Below the pieces are notes generated by a model. It was not told where the DNA came from. It worked only from the letters and a program-made list of their open reading frames with translations, and did no database searches. This document shows, in pieces, positions 6,856-13,955 of a stretch of DNA of 35,889 bases; within the stretch, counting starts at the first letter, position 1, and the number at the start of each line of letters is the position of its first letter. A program made the position numbers and the translations under genes. The DNA comes from Elusimicrobiaceae bacterium. GTDB taxonomy: Bacteria > Elusimicrobiota > Elusimicrobia > Elusimicrobiales > Elusimicrobiaceae. The stretch is taken from NCBI GenBank assembly GCA_017468055.1, contig JAFUJU010000069.1, positions 1-35,889 of the forward strand, in the 5' to 3' direction.

Positions 6856-7320
6856 TTATTTTTTAATAAATTTATCAGCAGCCTGTTGCGGTGTTTGGCA
6901 TTGGGCCAAGTCTGCAATGAAATCTGCTTTAAACGTTTCAGCCAAGGTAGCTAAAAGCTGCAAATGGCGTTGAAAGAAAGCCGGTTGTGCCGGTGATAAA
7001 AATAAAAACATAGCTTTAATGGTAGCCTGTTTGGCCGAATCTTTTAGCCCTTGCGGAAGAATGGCTAAAGTGGCTCTCATTTCCGTTAATTCTTCCAAAC
7101 GGGCATGGGGAACACTTAGTCCGGTATCTAACGTTGTGCTAAGGCTTTCTTCCCGCTTTAAGATTTGGGTGAAAACATCTGCCGGATCCAGAGGGGCACC
7201 AGCCTCGCAAACCAATTGGCTCAACTGACTGATGACATCTGTTTTAGAAGTTGCCTGATCCAAAATAAGAATATTTTTGGAAGAAAGCAAATTACTTAAA
7301 TGAAGACTTTTATCTAACAT
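6856..7320 (-). CDS. PTS EIIA-type (fructose/nitrogen) phosphocarrier domain protein
   Basis: A 154-residue single-domain EIIA of the fructose/mannitol/PtsN type. Recognisable are the N-terminal ILDQATSKTDVISQL, KREESLSTTLDTGLSVPHAR with the phospho-accepting histidine H72, and the later LFLSPA…HLQLLATLA block. No EIIB or EIIC partner is present in the window, so a regulatory PtsN-like role is more likely than sugar transport. It lies between the TPR gene (24 bases) and def (10 bases). Confidence 0.85.
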   Translation of the reverse strand: MLDKSLHLSNLLSSKNILILDQATSKTDVISQLSQLVCEAGAPLDPADVFTQILKREESLSTTLDTGLSVPHARLEELTEMRATLAILPQGLKDSAKQATIKAMFLFLSPAQPAFFQRHLQLLATLAETFKADFIADLAQCQTPQQAADKFIKK

Positions 7321-7344
7321 AATGCAAACTTTATCTTAGCAAAT

Positions 7345-8913
7345 CTAATTTTTCCCCTGCAAGGCTTGTTTATGGATCTTTTTTAATAATTTGCGTGCGG
7401 GTTTTTGCTCCGAGGCGGCTTGCTCTAAGTAGGATTTAGCTTTTTCCCACTGGTGCAATTTATAATACGTAGCCCCGAGGTGATAGGCCACCTCCGCATT
7501 ATTTTCAATAAATTGCGGATCCATATTTTTATATAAGTCTAAGGCCGCTTGATAATCTTTCTTTTGATAATAGAGCCAAGCCAGAGAATCTATAAAAGCA
7601 TTATCCTGCGGAGAAAGTGCCAATGCTTGGGTAATCAGCTCTTGGGCTTTATCTAACTCTACCCCTCTCAGGGTCAAACTATATCCCCATAAATTGTAAG
7701 CGGCCGCATTTTTTGGGTTTTGGGCGAGAACAGCTTGCAGTTCTTGTTCCATTTCTGCATATTTACCCAAAGATTCCAAAGAAAAAGCGAGTGCCAAGCG
7801 GGCATGTTCATAATTGGGGGAGGTTTGAAGTACTTTTTTGAGTACCTTTACGGCTTTTTTGTCTTGCTCAAGCTGTTGGAGCAGGAGCGCGTAAAAATAC
7901 GCAATTTCTACATTGTCTTCAAATTTTTTATAAGCGGTTTTCAGCGTTTGCAGGGCTGCTTTTTCATCTTTTAACTGTTCTTGATAAAAAGACACCTGTA
8001 GCCACTTGCCGGCATCTTGTTCATAGTCGGCTGTTTCTTGTAAATAGGTGATGGCGGAAGCAAAATCACCCGTTTCTTCGGCCAGTACGGCTAAGAAATA
8101 ACCGGCAGGAATATCGCTTTTGTTAAGGGCTTTGGCTTTTTGAAAATAATATTTGGCTTTTTCCGTATCTTGGACAATGATAAACACAGACCCCATGCGT
8201 GAAAACATGGAGGCCTCTTGATAGCCGGTTTTTTCCAGTTCTTCCAACTCCCGTAACATGAGAAAAAATTGAGAGGAATGTTCGTATATTTCTGCCCGTG
8301 CTAAATAAGGAGGGGCGTAATCCGGATTTTGCTGAGTGGATTTTCGGTAATATTCCAAGGCTTTTGCATATTGCTTTTTAGCATAGTAAATGTTGCCTAT
8401 TTCATAATAAATGACGTGTTTTAAACCCGGATAATTATCTTTACGTTCTTCCAATTTTTGGGCAGCTTTTTCTACATCTATAAAACTTAATAGCAAAATA
8501 TATTGGTAAAGTATGCTCAAATCTTCCGGATTTTTGGCTAAAGCAAGCTCATAATATTTTTGCGCCTCGGCTATTTCTCCTTTTCTCCATTTGTAAAAGC
8601 CGTAAACGGCTAAATCCTTTGCATCATTTTCTCCCATGGAAATATAATCTGCATATTGGTCTGCTTCCTGCATATTTTTTTGGGAAATGGCACATATTAA
8701 GAGCAGTTGTTTAAGGTATTTGCTTTGCGGTGCTTTGGCAAAGGCATTTTGGAAATGTTGGCAGGAAAGATCCGAGCCTTGTTCCTCTGCTATCACACCT
8801 TGCAGAAAATCTAAATAAAGTTGGGCCTCCGCTTGGCCTTGCGGGCTGATTTTAAGCGGGGCGGCAAAGAGTAACGGAGCGGAAAAAAAGAATAAAAAGA
8901 AAAGTTTTTTCAT
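7345..8913 (-). CDS. Exported tetratricopeptide-repeat protein
   Basis: The 522-residue protein starts with a signal peptide (KKLFFLFFFSAPLLFAAP). The rest is almost entirely helical repeats with TPR spacing of about 34 residues, e.g. the AKKQYAKALEYYRKSTQQNP unit and NPKNAAAYNLWGYSLTLRG. The family is a protein-interaction scaffold, and in this position it is likely periplasmic or outer-membrane associated. There is no lipobox cysteine after the signal. It overlaps rimI by four bases and is translationally coupled to the t6A genes, with no obvious functional link. Confidence 0.85.
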   Translation of the reverse strand: MKKLFFLFFFSAPLLFAAPLKISPQGQAEAQLYLDFLQGVIAEEQGSDLSCQHFQNAFAKAPQSKYLKQLLLICAISQKNMQEADQYADYISMGENDAKDLAVYGFYKWRKGEIAEAQKYYELALAKNPEDLSILYQYILLLSFIDVEKAAQKLEERKDNYPGLKHVIYYEIGNIYYAKKQYAKALEYYRKSTQQNPDYAPPYLARAEIYEHSSQFFLMLRELEELEKTGYQEASMFSRMGSVFIIVQDTEKAKYYFQKAKALNKSDIPAGYFLAVLAEETGDFASAITYLQETADYEQDAGKWLQVSFYQEQLKDEKAALQTLKTAYKKFEDNVEIAYFYALLLQQLEQDKKAVKVLKKVLQTSPNYEHARLALAFSLESLGKYAEMEQELQAVLAQNPKNAAAYNLWGYSLTLRGVELDKAQELITQALALSPQDNAFIDSLAWLYYQKKDYQAALDLYKNMDPQFIENNAEVAYHLGATYYKLHQWEKAKSYLEQAASEQKPARKLLKKIHKQALQGKN

Positions 8914-9341
8914 AAATCTATTCCCATAATAAAAGCATGTTGGCTAGGACCGTAAAAGTCTTTCCTTTCTCCTAAAATACGCAAGCCTGCTTTTTGGTAT
9001 AAAGCCACTGCCGCGGCGTTGTGCTGAGAAACCTCCAGCGTGACCTGCTCAACCCGTTGTTGTTTTAGGCAGGCCAGCGCATGAGTTAAAAGACGGAAGG
9101 CCAAGCCTTGGCGGGTATAACGCGGTAAAACCGCCACATTTAAGATTTCAGCAAATCCGTGTGTCGCGCGCAAGGCCAAAAAAGCAGTTAATTCTTTTCC
9201 TTGTTGGGTGTAATAAATCTGAGCGCAAGGTTGTAAAAGTTCGCTCTCAAATCCCTGTTGTTTCCAACCGGCGGCACGGGGCTGTTGGCTTTCTATCTCC
9301 GCCAAAGCTGCCGCATGACAAGGGGTGGCCCGGGCGATCAT
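8910..9341 (-). CDS. rimI: GNAT N-acetyltransferase, RimI-like
   Basis: The 143-residue GNAT-fold protein has the acetyl-CoA pyrophosphate loop LPRYTRQGLAFRLL (R-x-x-G-x-A type), VTLEVSQHNAAAVALYQKAGL and the closing GERKDFY. RimI acetylates the N-terminus of ribosomal protein S18. The assignment is strengthened by coupling to tsaB and tsaE, the usual bacterial tsaE-tsaB-rimI order. Four-base overlaps exist on both sides. Confidence 0.88.
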   Translation of the reverse strand: MIARATPCHAAALAEIESQQPRAAGWKQQGFESELLQPCAQIYYTQQGKELTAFLALRATHGFAEILNVAVLPRYTRQGLAFRLLTHALACLKQQRVEQVTLEVSQHNAAAVALYQKAGLRILGERKDFYGPSQHAFIMGIDL

Positions 9342-10027
9342 CGGCCTAACTCAAAACGCGCAGGTTTGAGGTAGAGCGGCTCCAGTGCGTTTTTGTCATA
9401 AAAGGGATTTTGGGCCATTTCCATAAGCGTTTGCGGACGGACGCGGCAGTCTGCCATGGGGGCCAAGCGGTATTTGTTGCCCAGCAGTTCGCTCAGCGGG
9501 GAAGCATCTTTATCCAGTCCGGCACAGTACAAAGGCTCCGTTCGGGCGGACAATTTTTGTAAAAGCTCTTCTTTGCTCAGCCATACCGGCCCTTGTTGCG
9601 TTGTATCAAAAAATTGGAGAAAATATTCATCACGAAAAGCGTGCAAAACCACCGCCAAAATACCGTTTTCATGATTCTTTTTCCAAGATAAAAATGCGCG
9701 GGATTCCTCTGCCTGACGGCGAATAATATCAAAAAGAGTGGCGCTGCCAACTTCTGCTGCATTTAATTCTTTAAGCATAGAAGCAAACGTAAGAGAAATG
9801 CGGATACCGGTAAAGCGTCCCGGCCCGCGTACAAAAAAAACTTTGCTGATGTCCGACAGCTTGGCATTGATTTTGTTCAAAGCACGTGTAACCAGCGGCA
9901 GGAGAAATTGCTCTTGTTTGATGCCGGTATGATGAAAGGAATATGTTTTTTCTCCATCGTTAAGGCACACCATCAATGTCTGAGCGGAACTATCTAACCC
10001 CAAAGTTATTTTGCGTTTGTTTTGCAT
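9338..10027 (-). CDS. tsaB: tRNA t6A biosynthesis protein TsaB
   Basis: TsaB is the non-catalytic ASKHA-fold partner that activates TsaD in making N6-threonylcarbamoyl-adenosine at tRNA position 37. The 229-residue length is normal. It has the N-terminal ITLGLDSS strand and the signature VRGPGRFTGIRISL (usual form GPGSFTGLRIG). Its start overlaps the end of tsaE by 22 bases, and rimI overlaps its end by four. TsaD is encoded at 30547 in the other large operon. Confidence 0.93.
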   Translation of the reverse strand: MQNKRKITLGLDSSAQTLMVCLNDGEKTYSFHHTGIKQEQFLLPLVTRALNKINAKLSDISKVFFVRGPGRFTGIRISLTFASMLKELNAAEVGSATLFDIIRRQAEESRAFLSWKKNHENGILAVVLHAFRDEYFLQFFDTTQQGPVWLSKEELLQKLSARTEPLYCAGLDKDASPLSELLGNKYRLAPMADCRVRPQTLMEMAQNPFYDKNALEPLYLKPARFELGR

Positions 10028-10482
10028 AATTCCTCCAATAAAGCATCGGATACGGGCCCGTAAGAACGCAAGGTAATCGCCCGTTTATCGGCACTCTCCA
10101 AAACGAAATCCATTTCCAAGCGGTCCTTAGGCATCATGGGGGCAATAGGGTCGGGCCATTCTGCCAAGATAATAGCTTTTTCATTTTCCAGCATTTCTTC
10201 AAACCCCAAATTAAATACTTCTCCTTCGCTAAGCCTGAATAAGTCAATATGGAATAAAGTGTTTTGGCGGTTTTGATAACATTTCATTAAACTGAAACTG
10301 GCACTGGTGGGAGAATTTTTTAAACCTAGGGCAGCCGCTACTCCTTTTACAAACACTGTCTTTCCCGCCCCGATAGGCCCTCGCAAAAAGATAATTTCTC
10401 CGCCTTGAAGCAGGCGCGCACAACGGCGGGCAAAGGATAATGTTTCTTCCGCAGAGGCGGTATGAATGGTTTGTTCGTTCAT
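10006..10482 (-). CDS. tsaE: tRNA t6A biosynthesis ATPase TsaE
   Basis: A 158-residue P-loop protein with Walker A GPIGAGKT (35-42), the SPTSASFSLMKCY block and the HIDLFRL strand typical of TsaE. TsaE hydrolyses ATP to reset the TsaB-TsaD complex. The start codon overlaps the stop of the CBM48-like gene by one base, and the end overlaps tsaB by 22 bases, so all are translationally coupled. Confidence 0.93.
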   Translation of the reverse strand: MNEQTIHTASAEETLSFARRCARLLQGGEIIFLRGPIGAGKTVFVKGVAAALGLKNSPTSASFSLMKCYQNRQNTLFHIDLFRLSEGEVFNLGFEEMLENEKAIILAEWPDPIAPMMPKDRLEMDFVLESADKRAITLRSYGPVSDALLEELCKTNAK

Positions 10483-10937
10483 TATTTTATCGTTTTAATA
10501 CATACCGTACGTCCGTTAAACTGTGTACGGTCTTGATTATTCGGGTCTAATACATCTTTTCCGTCAATATGAAAGACATATTTGTATTCTCCGGCGGGCA
10601 GAGCTAAGGAAACTTCAAAATAGCCGCGGGAATAGGGTTTTAAAACGATGGGGGTTTTGCCCCAGTCATTAAAATCGGCCAACAGCTCCACATGTTTGGC
10701 GCGGGTATCGGTAATAAAAAAATTGCGAAATCTAATGTCCGTATTGAATGTTTCGCGGGAAGGGGTGGCCAATGTTTTTAAATCATCTTTATCCAAGGTG
10801 GCTGATTGGGCCGCCGACTCTATAGCGCCCGAAGTATAAGCATAAAAATCTTCCCCCACGATAAATAAAGTGGTCAAGGCCGCACTTAAGAGCAGTAAAA
10901 ACAGCACAAAGAGTTGACCGGGTTTCTTCGTGCTCAT
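10482..10937 (-). CDS. Membrane-anchored CBM48/AMPK-type glycan-binding domain protein
   Basis: A 151-residue protein with one N-terminal membrane helix (LFVLFLLLLSAALTTLFIV, about 9-27), a linker, and a C-terminal beta-sandwich from about residue 72. That domain has the E-set/CBM48 pattern: VELLADFNDW, then GYFEVSLALPAGEYKYVFH and DGKDVLDPNN, as in isoamylase N-domains and AMPK-beta glycogen-binding domains. The topology would put the domain outside the cytoplasm. There is no catalytic domain. It lies between the radical SAM gene (four-base overlap) and tsaE (one-base overlap). The ligand is unproven. Confidence 0.8.
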   Translation of the reverse strand: MSTKKPGQLFVLFLLLLSAALTTLFIVGEDFYAYTSGAIESAAQSATLDKDDLKTLATPSRETFNTDIRFRNFFITDTRAKHVELLADFNDWGKTPIVLKPYSRGYFEVSLALPAGEYKYVFHIDGKDVLDPNNQDRTQFNGRTVCIKTIK

Positions 10938-11560
10938 TTCAAATACTCCCGATCATTAAATGAGGCTCCTAAAGAAAGGGCTAATTCTTTGACAGCCTGA
11001 GGATTTGCGCCGGTGTTTTCTACGCAGCTGGCCGCCACTTGCTCAAATCCGGCTTGGGCGCAGGATCGGATAAATTCTTTAACCGAATTATACCCCTGTT
11101 CATATCCGGGGGCCGGCCGGAGTAATTGTTTCCACAAAGTTTCGTTTTCTGCATTTAAGCTGACGTAGACGATGTCTACGGCTGTTTTGAGCTCCGGAAC
11201 GATGTTTCTGTGATTGATTAAATTCCCCAAACCGTTGGTGTTTAGACGGATTTTAAAGGAGGGATAGGCGGTATGTTGTTTCAGGGCTTGGCCTACTTGC
11301 AGTACCGTATCCAAACGCATGGTAGGTTCCCCATATCCGCAAAAAACGATTTGCTTGGCCGGAGATGCTTGCAATTGGCGGTACAGCAAATCCAGAATTT
11401 CTTGAGCGGAGGGTTCTTTCCCTTCCAGGTCTAAATTGTGTCCGTCAAACTGCATGGCCCATTTTGTCTTAATGCAAAATGTGCATAAATTGGGGCAGCG
11501 GTTTGTTAAGTTAATATAGATCCCTTCTTTGAAACGGTACACAACAGTTCTTTCTGACAT
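10934..11560 (-). CDS. Radical SAM protein, TatD-associated type
   Basis: A 208-residue short radical SAM protein. The cluster ligands C22, C26 and C29 form CPNLCTFC within YINLTNRCPNLCTFC, followed by a GGEP-like FCGYGEPTMR and RLNTNGLGN. This N-terminus matches the family usually encoded beside tatD nucleases (TatD-linked rSAM), from memory of the family. No tatD gene is adjacent here. The substrate is unknown. It is the first gene of the minus-strand operon, behind a TGCTATAAT promoter element and an AAGAGG ribosome-binding site, and ends in TGA overlapping the next ATG. Confidence 0.85.
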   Translation of the reverse strand: MSERTVVYRFKEGIYINLTNRCPNLCTFCIKTKWAMQFDGHNLDLEGKEPSAQEILDLLYRQLQASPAKQIVFCGYGEPTMRLDTVLQVGQALKQHTAYPSFKIRLNTNGLGNLINHRNIVPELKTAVDIVYVSLNAENETLWKQLLRPAPGYEQGYNSVKEFIRSCAQAGFEQVAASCVENTGANPQAVKELALSLGASFNDREYLK

Positions 11561-11578
11561 AAAAAACCTCTTATATTC

Positions 11579-11587
11579 ATTATAGCA
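11579..11587 (-). promoter_or_regulatory. Extended -10 promoter element of the radical SAM-to-def operon
   Basis: The minus strand reads TGCTATAAT, with the -10 box at 11584-11579, 18 bases before the ATG. No clear -35 is seen at 16-18 bases, so it would rely on the extended -10. Confidence 0.6.
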
Positions 11588-11648
11588 GTTTCATAGCGGC
11601 AAGGGCGGGCTTTGCGGGAAAGGGCGAAAATTAATAAAATATAAATAA

Positions 11649-11735
11649 GGAAAGGTGGCCGAGTGGTTTAAGGCGTCAGTCTTGAAAACTGATGTAGGGG
11701 CAACTCTACCGAGGGTTCGAATCCCTCCCTTTCCG
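11649..11735 (+). tRNA. tRNA-Ser (anticodon TGA)
   Basis: An 87-base class II tRNA. The acceptor GGAAAGG pairs with CCTTTCC, the anticodon stem TCAGT/ACTGA encloses CTTGAAA (anticodon 11683-11685), there is a long variable arm, and the T-arm is GAGGG/CCCTC with loop TTCGAAT. The discriminator is G and no CCA is encoded. A partial copy of its 3' end lies 158 bases downstream. Confidence 0.97.
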
Positions 11736-11742
11736 TTTGCTT
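11728..11742 (+). repeat. Direct repeat, copy 1 (tRNA-Ser 3' end)
   Basis: CCTTTCCGTTTGCTT covers the last seven acceptor bases, the discriminator and seven flanking bases. It is repeated exactly at 11886-11900, and both copies are followed shortly by AAAACGCGCT. Confidence 0.75.
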
Positions 11743-11885
11743 ATAAAAACGCGCTCCTACTTTGTTTCTCTCTCGGTCGGATACCTCCGCCCTACGGGCG
11801 CGTGCCGCCAGTATACCTTCCTCGTTCGTGCCTCGTATGAGCCCGTTTTTCGTTGCAAACCCGCTGTGTGTCGGCTGGTTCGTTT

Positions 11886-11900
11886 CCTTTCCGTTTGCTT
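11886..11900 (+). repeat. Direct repeat, copy 2 (partial tRNA-Ser 3' relic)
   Basis: An exact 15-base copy of the tRNA-Ser 3' end. It is preceded by GGTTCG (like the T-loop of the gene, but with several bases lost between) and followed by AAAACGCGCT after a short gap. The stretch 11743-11960 between tRNA and terminator holds no gene I can support. Confidence 0.7.
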
Positions 11901-11960
11901 TCTTCTTAAAACGCGCTACTTCGTTGTTGCTCACCCGGCTGGCTGAATTTTTCTTCTTTA

Positions 11961-11991
11961 TAAAAAACCCCCGATAAAAATCGGGGGTTTT
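11961..11991 (-). terminator. Bidirectional terminator between tRNA-Ser and ppa
   Basis: CCCCCGAT (11968-11975) pairs with ATCGGGGG (11980-11987) around four A residues, extended by A/T pairs. The minus strand runs into a longer T tract, so it mainly serves ppa, and it can also stop transcripts from tRNA-Ser. Confidence 0.9.
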
Positions 11992-12011
11992 AAGAGCAAA
12001 AGTACTTTTAT

Positions 12012-12590
12012 TTATTTTCCGCAATAATGAGAAAAATTACTGTATTTAACAAATTTTTCCTCATAAGCTACGAATGCTTCTTGCAGAATTTTAACGGCAG
12101 TTTCTTTATCAAAGATTTTTTCTACCACTACGCTTTTGTTTTCCAACTTTTTGTAATCTTCAAAGAAACTCATCGTTTCTGCCAACAAATGTTCCGGCAG
12201 TTCGGCAATCTCCGTGTAATGGCTGACATTGGGGTCACCTTGAGCAACCGCGATAATTTTGTCGTCGGCTTCTCCGTTGTCTAACATGCGCATTACCCCG
12301 ATAATTTTAGCCGGTACAATGCACAAAGGTACCATTTCGGTTTGGGAAAGAATCAAAATATCCAGCGGGTCTTTGTCTTCTCCGTACGTGCGGGGAATGA
12401 AGCCATAATTGGCCGGATAATACACAGAGGAGTAAAGCACGCGGTCCAAACGCAAAAGGCCGCTTTCTTTGTCCAGTTCGTATTTGGCGCGTGTTCCTTT
12501 GGGGATTTCAATAATACCGTTGACGATATCGGGCAACGTTTCTTTATTGCCGGGGGAAACATGGTGCCAAGGATTAAAATTGGTGTACAT
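12012..12590 (-). CDS. ppa: Inorganic pyrophosphatase (family I)
   Basis: The soluble enzyme hydrolyses PPi to two phosphates. The 192-residue protein has the family I signature EDKDPLD with metal-binding Asp72, Asp74 and Asp77, plus [13 protein letters not shown] and the GDPNVSHY region. Its length is slightly longer than the E. coli type. It is monocistronic, with a GAGGCG sequence before the ATG and an ATTATA (TATAAT on the minus strand) at 12622-12627 as the likely -10 box. Confidence 0.96.
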   Translation of the reverse strand: MYTNFNPWHHVSPGNKETLPDIVNGIIEIPKGTRAKYELDKESGLLRLDRVLYSSVYYPANYGFIPRTYGEDKDPLDILILSQTEMVPLCIVPAKIIGVMRMLDNGEADDKIIAVAQGDPNVSHYTEIAELPEHLLAETMSFFEDYKKLENKSVVVEKIFDKETAVKILQEAFVAYEEKFVKYSNFSHYCGK

Positions 12591-12621
12591 CTGCGCCTCA
12601 CTTTTATATAGGTTTTTCTAT

Positions 12622-12627
12622 ATTATA
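12622..12627 (-). promoter_or_regulatory. Likely -10 box of ppa
   Basis: TATAAT on the minus strand, 31 bases before the ppa ATG. Only a poor -35 (GTGAAA) is present 17 bases further upstream. Confidence 0.45.
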
Positions 12628-12718
12628 GTATTTATCTTTTTGTATTTCACATTTCATACAATCGTAAAGCTTTTTAAAGGAAGAAAAAAAGGATTTTTGA
12701 GAAGAATTAATTTTTTTC

Positions 12719-12819
12719 TTGACACGTTTTTTTTTTTTGCTACAATTTCGGGGTTGAACTCAGACTCAAGTCTTAAAAGTCGTTTGTTGGGTCTTCAAGC
12801 TATTTAAAAGGAGAGAAAA
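12719..12819 (+). promoter_or_regulatory. Promoter with T12 spacer and 73-base leader of pilin-like gene 2
   Basis: TTGACA (12719-12724), a 16-base spacer with twelve consecutive T, TGC and TACAAT (12741-12746), then a 73-base leader ending in AAAAGGAGAGAAAA. It is collinear without gaps with the promoter and leader at 916-1016. Within the leader, AGACTCAA (12762-12769) can pair with TTGGGTCT (12787-12794). Confidence 0.85.
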
Positions 12820-13287
12820 ATGAAAAAAGGTTTTACGTTGATAGAACTCTTGGTAGTCGTTTTAATCATTGGCATTTTATCTGCGGTGGCGTTGCCGCAG
12901 TATCAAAAAGCCGTACTGAAAAGTCGTTCCACCCAACTGTTTGTAACCATGAAGGCCCTGCGCACGGCCCAAGCGGAATATTATCTGGAAAATGGTGAAT
13001 ATACCGCGGATCCAGGCAATTTGAGTTTAGATATTTTAACCGATGAAGATTTAAATATCAATTGTGTCTTGGATAGCGGCGGCAAATTTTATTGTCAGGT
13101 AAGGGACCGGAAAATTCCGGATTTATTTTTGGAATATGTGTTTAATTGGTACAGTCCGGACGGATCTTTTCGTTGTGGGGCCAGCTCCCAGAATGCCAAG
13201 GGGGTTTGTATATCTTACGGCGGAGTATTGTATAAAACATCTGAAAGCGGAGGAACCACATTTTATAAGTTAGCGGTGTTTGAATAA
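12820..13287 (+). CDS. Type IV pilin-like (prepilin) protein 2
   Basis: A 155-residue class III prepilin: MKKG/FTLIELLVVVLIIGIL with Glu5, followed by SAVALPQYQKAVLKSRS. The globular domain carries four cysteines (INC, FYC, RCG, GVC), and the tail has GGTTFYKLAVFE. The first 28 residues equal those of the gene at 1017, whereas the rest has diverged. It would be exported and cleaved by a prepilin peptidase and could be a minor pilin or pseudopilin. It has its own promoter and terminator. Confidence 0.9.
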   Translation: MKKGFTLIELLVVVLIIGILSAVALPQYQKAVLKSRSTQLFVTMKALRTAQAEYYLENGEYTADPGNLSLDILTDEDLNINCVLDSGGKFYCQVRDRKIPDLFLEYVFNWYSPDGSFRCGASSQNAKGVCISYGGVLYKTSESGGTTFYKLAVFE

Positions 13288-13297
13288 TTTTTTATAT

Positions 13298-13320
13298 GCT
13301 CCGCTTTGGCGGAGCTTTTT
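13298..13320 (+). terminator. Terminator after pilin-like gene 2
   Basis: GCTCCGC pairs with GCGGAGC around TTTG, followed by five T residues. Confidence 0.9.
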
Positions 13321-13417
13321 ATATTTATTGCTGGCTTCTTTTTCTGGAAAGTTGGTACAATTTTTGTGTGGTTTAATGTGGCGGCGGAAGATAAATTTAA
13401 ATTATTTAGGAGAAAAT

Positions 13418-13906
13418 ATGGCACACATTCGTAATGGTAAAAAAGGATTGGAGTTAGACTTTACACCCATTTCCCGTTGGGTGGAAGAGGGGGAAGAACA
13501 ACCCTGTTTGGAATATGAAATCGGGCTTTATTACAATGATATTCCTCTTTTCTCTGATGAATTTGCGGAAAAAATAGTGGCCTTGAAAGGTGCACAAGAT
13601 TCGCATTTGTCCACTTTTATTTTAAATGTATTGGCGAATGGAGAGGCGGACAACTGGATTATGCTGGAGCCGAAAGTATCCATTTTCATGGCGCCCAAAT
13701 CTACCTTGGGTTGTGCATGCCGTGGGGAGCTGCCTGCCCAGACGCCATTTTTTATGGAGGTCAAAATAGACCAAAACATTTTGGCCGATAAACCTTATAC
13801 GGAATATTCCGATACGGGACTTTGCTTAAGGTTGGAGGCTACCCGCGAACAATGGGGAGATTTTGCCCGCCAATTGGAAGCGGAAGAAACAGACTTTGAA
13901 GATTAG
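13418..13906 (+). CDS. Hypothetical protein
   Basis: I do not recognise this 162-residue, acidic, apparently soluble protein. It reads MAHIRNGKKGLELDFTPISR…, has two nearby cysteines (GCAC) near residue 92, and ends WGDFARQLEAEETDFED. I start at the ATG at 13418 because TTAGGAGAAAA precedes it. The frame is open for 46 codons further upstream, but that part overlaps the previous gene's terminator. A TACAAT at 13356-13361 may be the -10 box. It is closed by a hairpin shared with the convergent ClC gene. Confidence 0.75.
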   Translation: MAHIRNGKKGLELDFTPISRWVEEGEEQPCLEYEIGLYYNDIPLFSDEFAEKIVALKGAQDSHLSTFILNVLANGEADNWIMLEPKVSIFMAPKSTLGCACRGELPAQTPFFMEVKIDQNILADKPYTEYSDTGLCLRLEATREQWGDFARQLEAEETDFED

Positions 13907-13925
13907 AGAGCTTTTAATCCAAACA

Positions 13926-13955
13926 AAAGCCGCTCCGATGAGCGGCTTTATTTTT
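13926..13955 (+). terminator. Shared terminator between the hypothetical gene and the ClC gene
   Basis: AAAGCCGCTC (13926-13935) pairs with GAGCGGCTTT (13940-13949) around CGAT, followed by TATTTTT on the plus strand. Its right arm touches the stop codon of the convergent ClC gene. Confidence 0.88.

Noticed and set aside
6846..6917. 24-codon N-terminal extension of peptide deformylase
   Set aside because: It overlaps the upstream EIIA-like gene. The normal deformylase N-terminus with its ribosome-binding site begins at 6845.
11668..12024. 118-codon minus-strand reading frame across tRNA-Ser
   Set aside because: Its C-terminal part is only the antisense of tRNA-Ser and the middle spans the terminator, with no ribosome-binding site. 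Treated as spurious.
13280..13417. 46-codon N-terminal extension of the orphan protein
   Set aside because: It covers the pilin terminator and the promoter region. The ATG at 13418 has a good ribosome-binding site.
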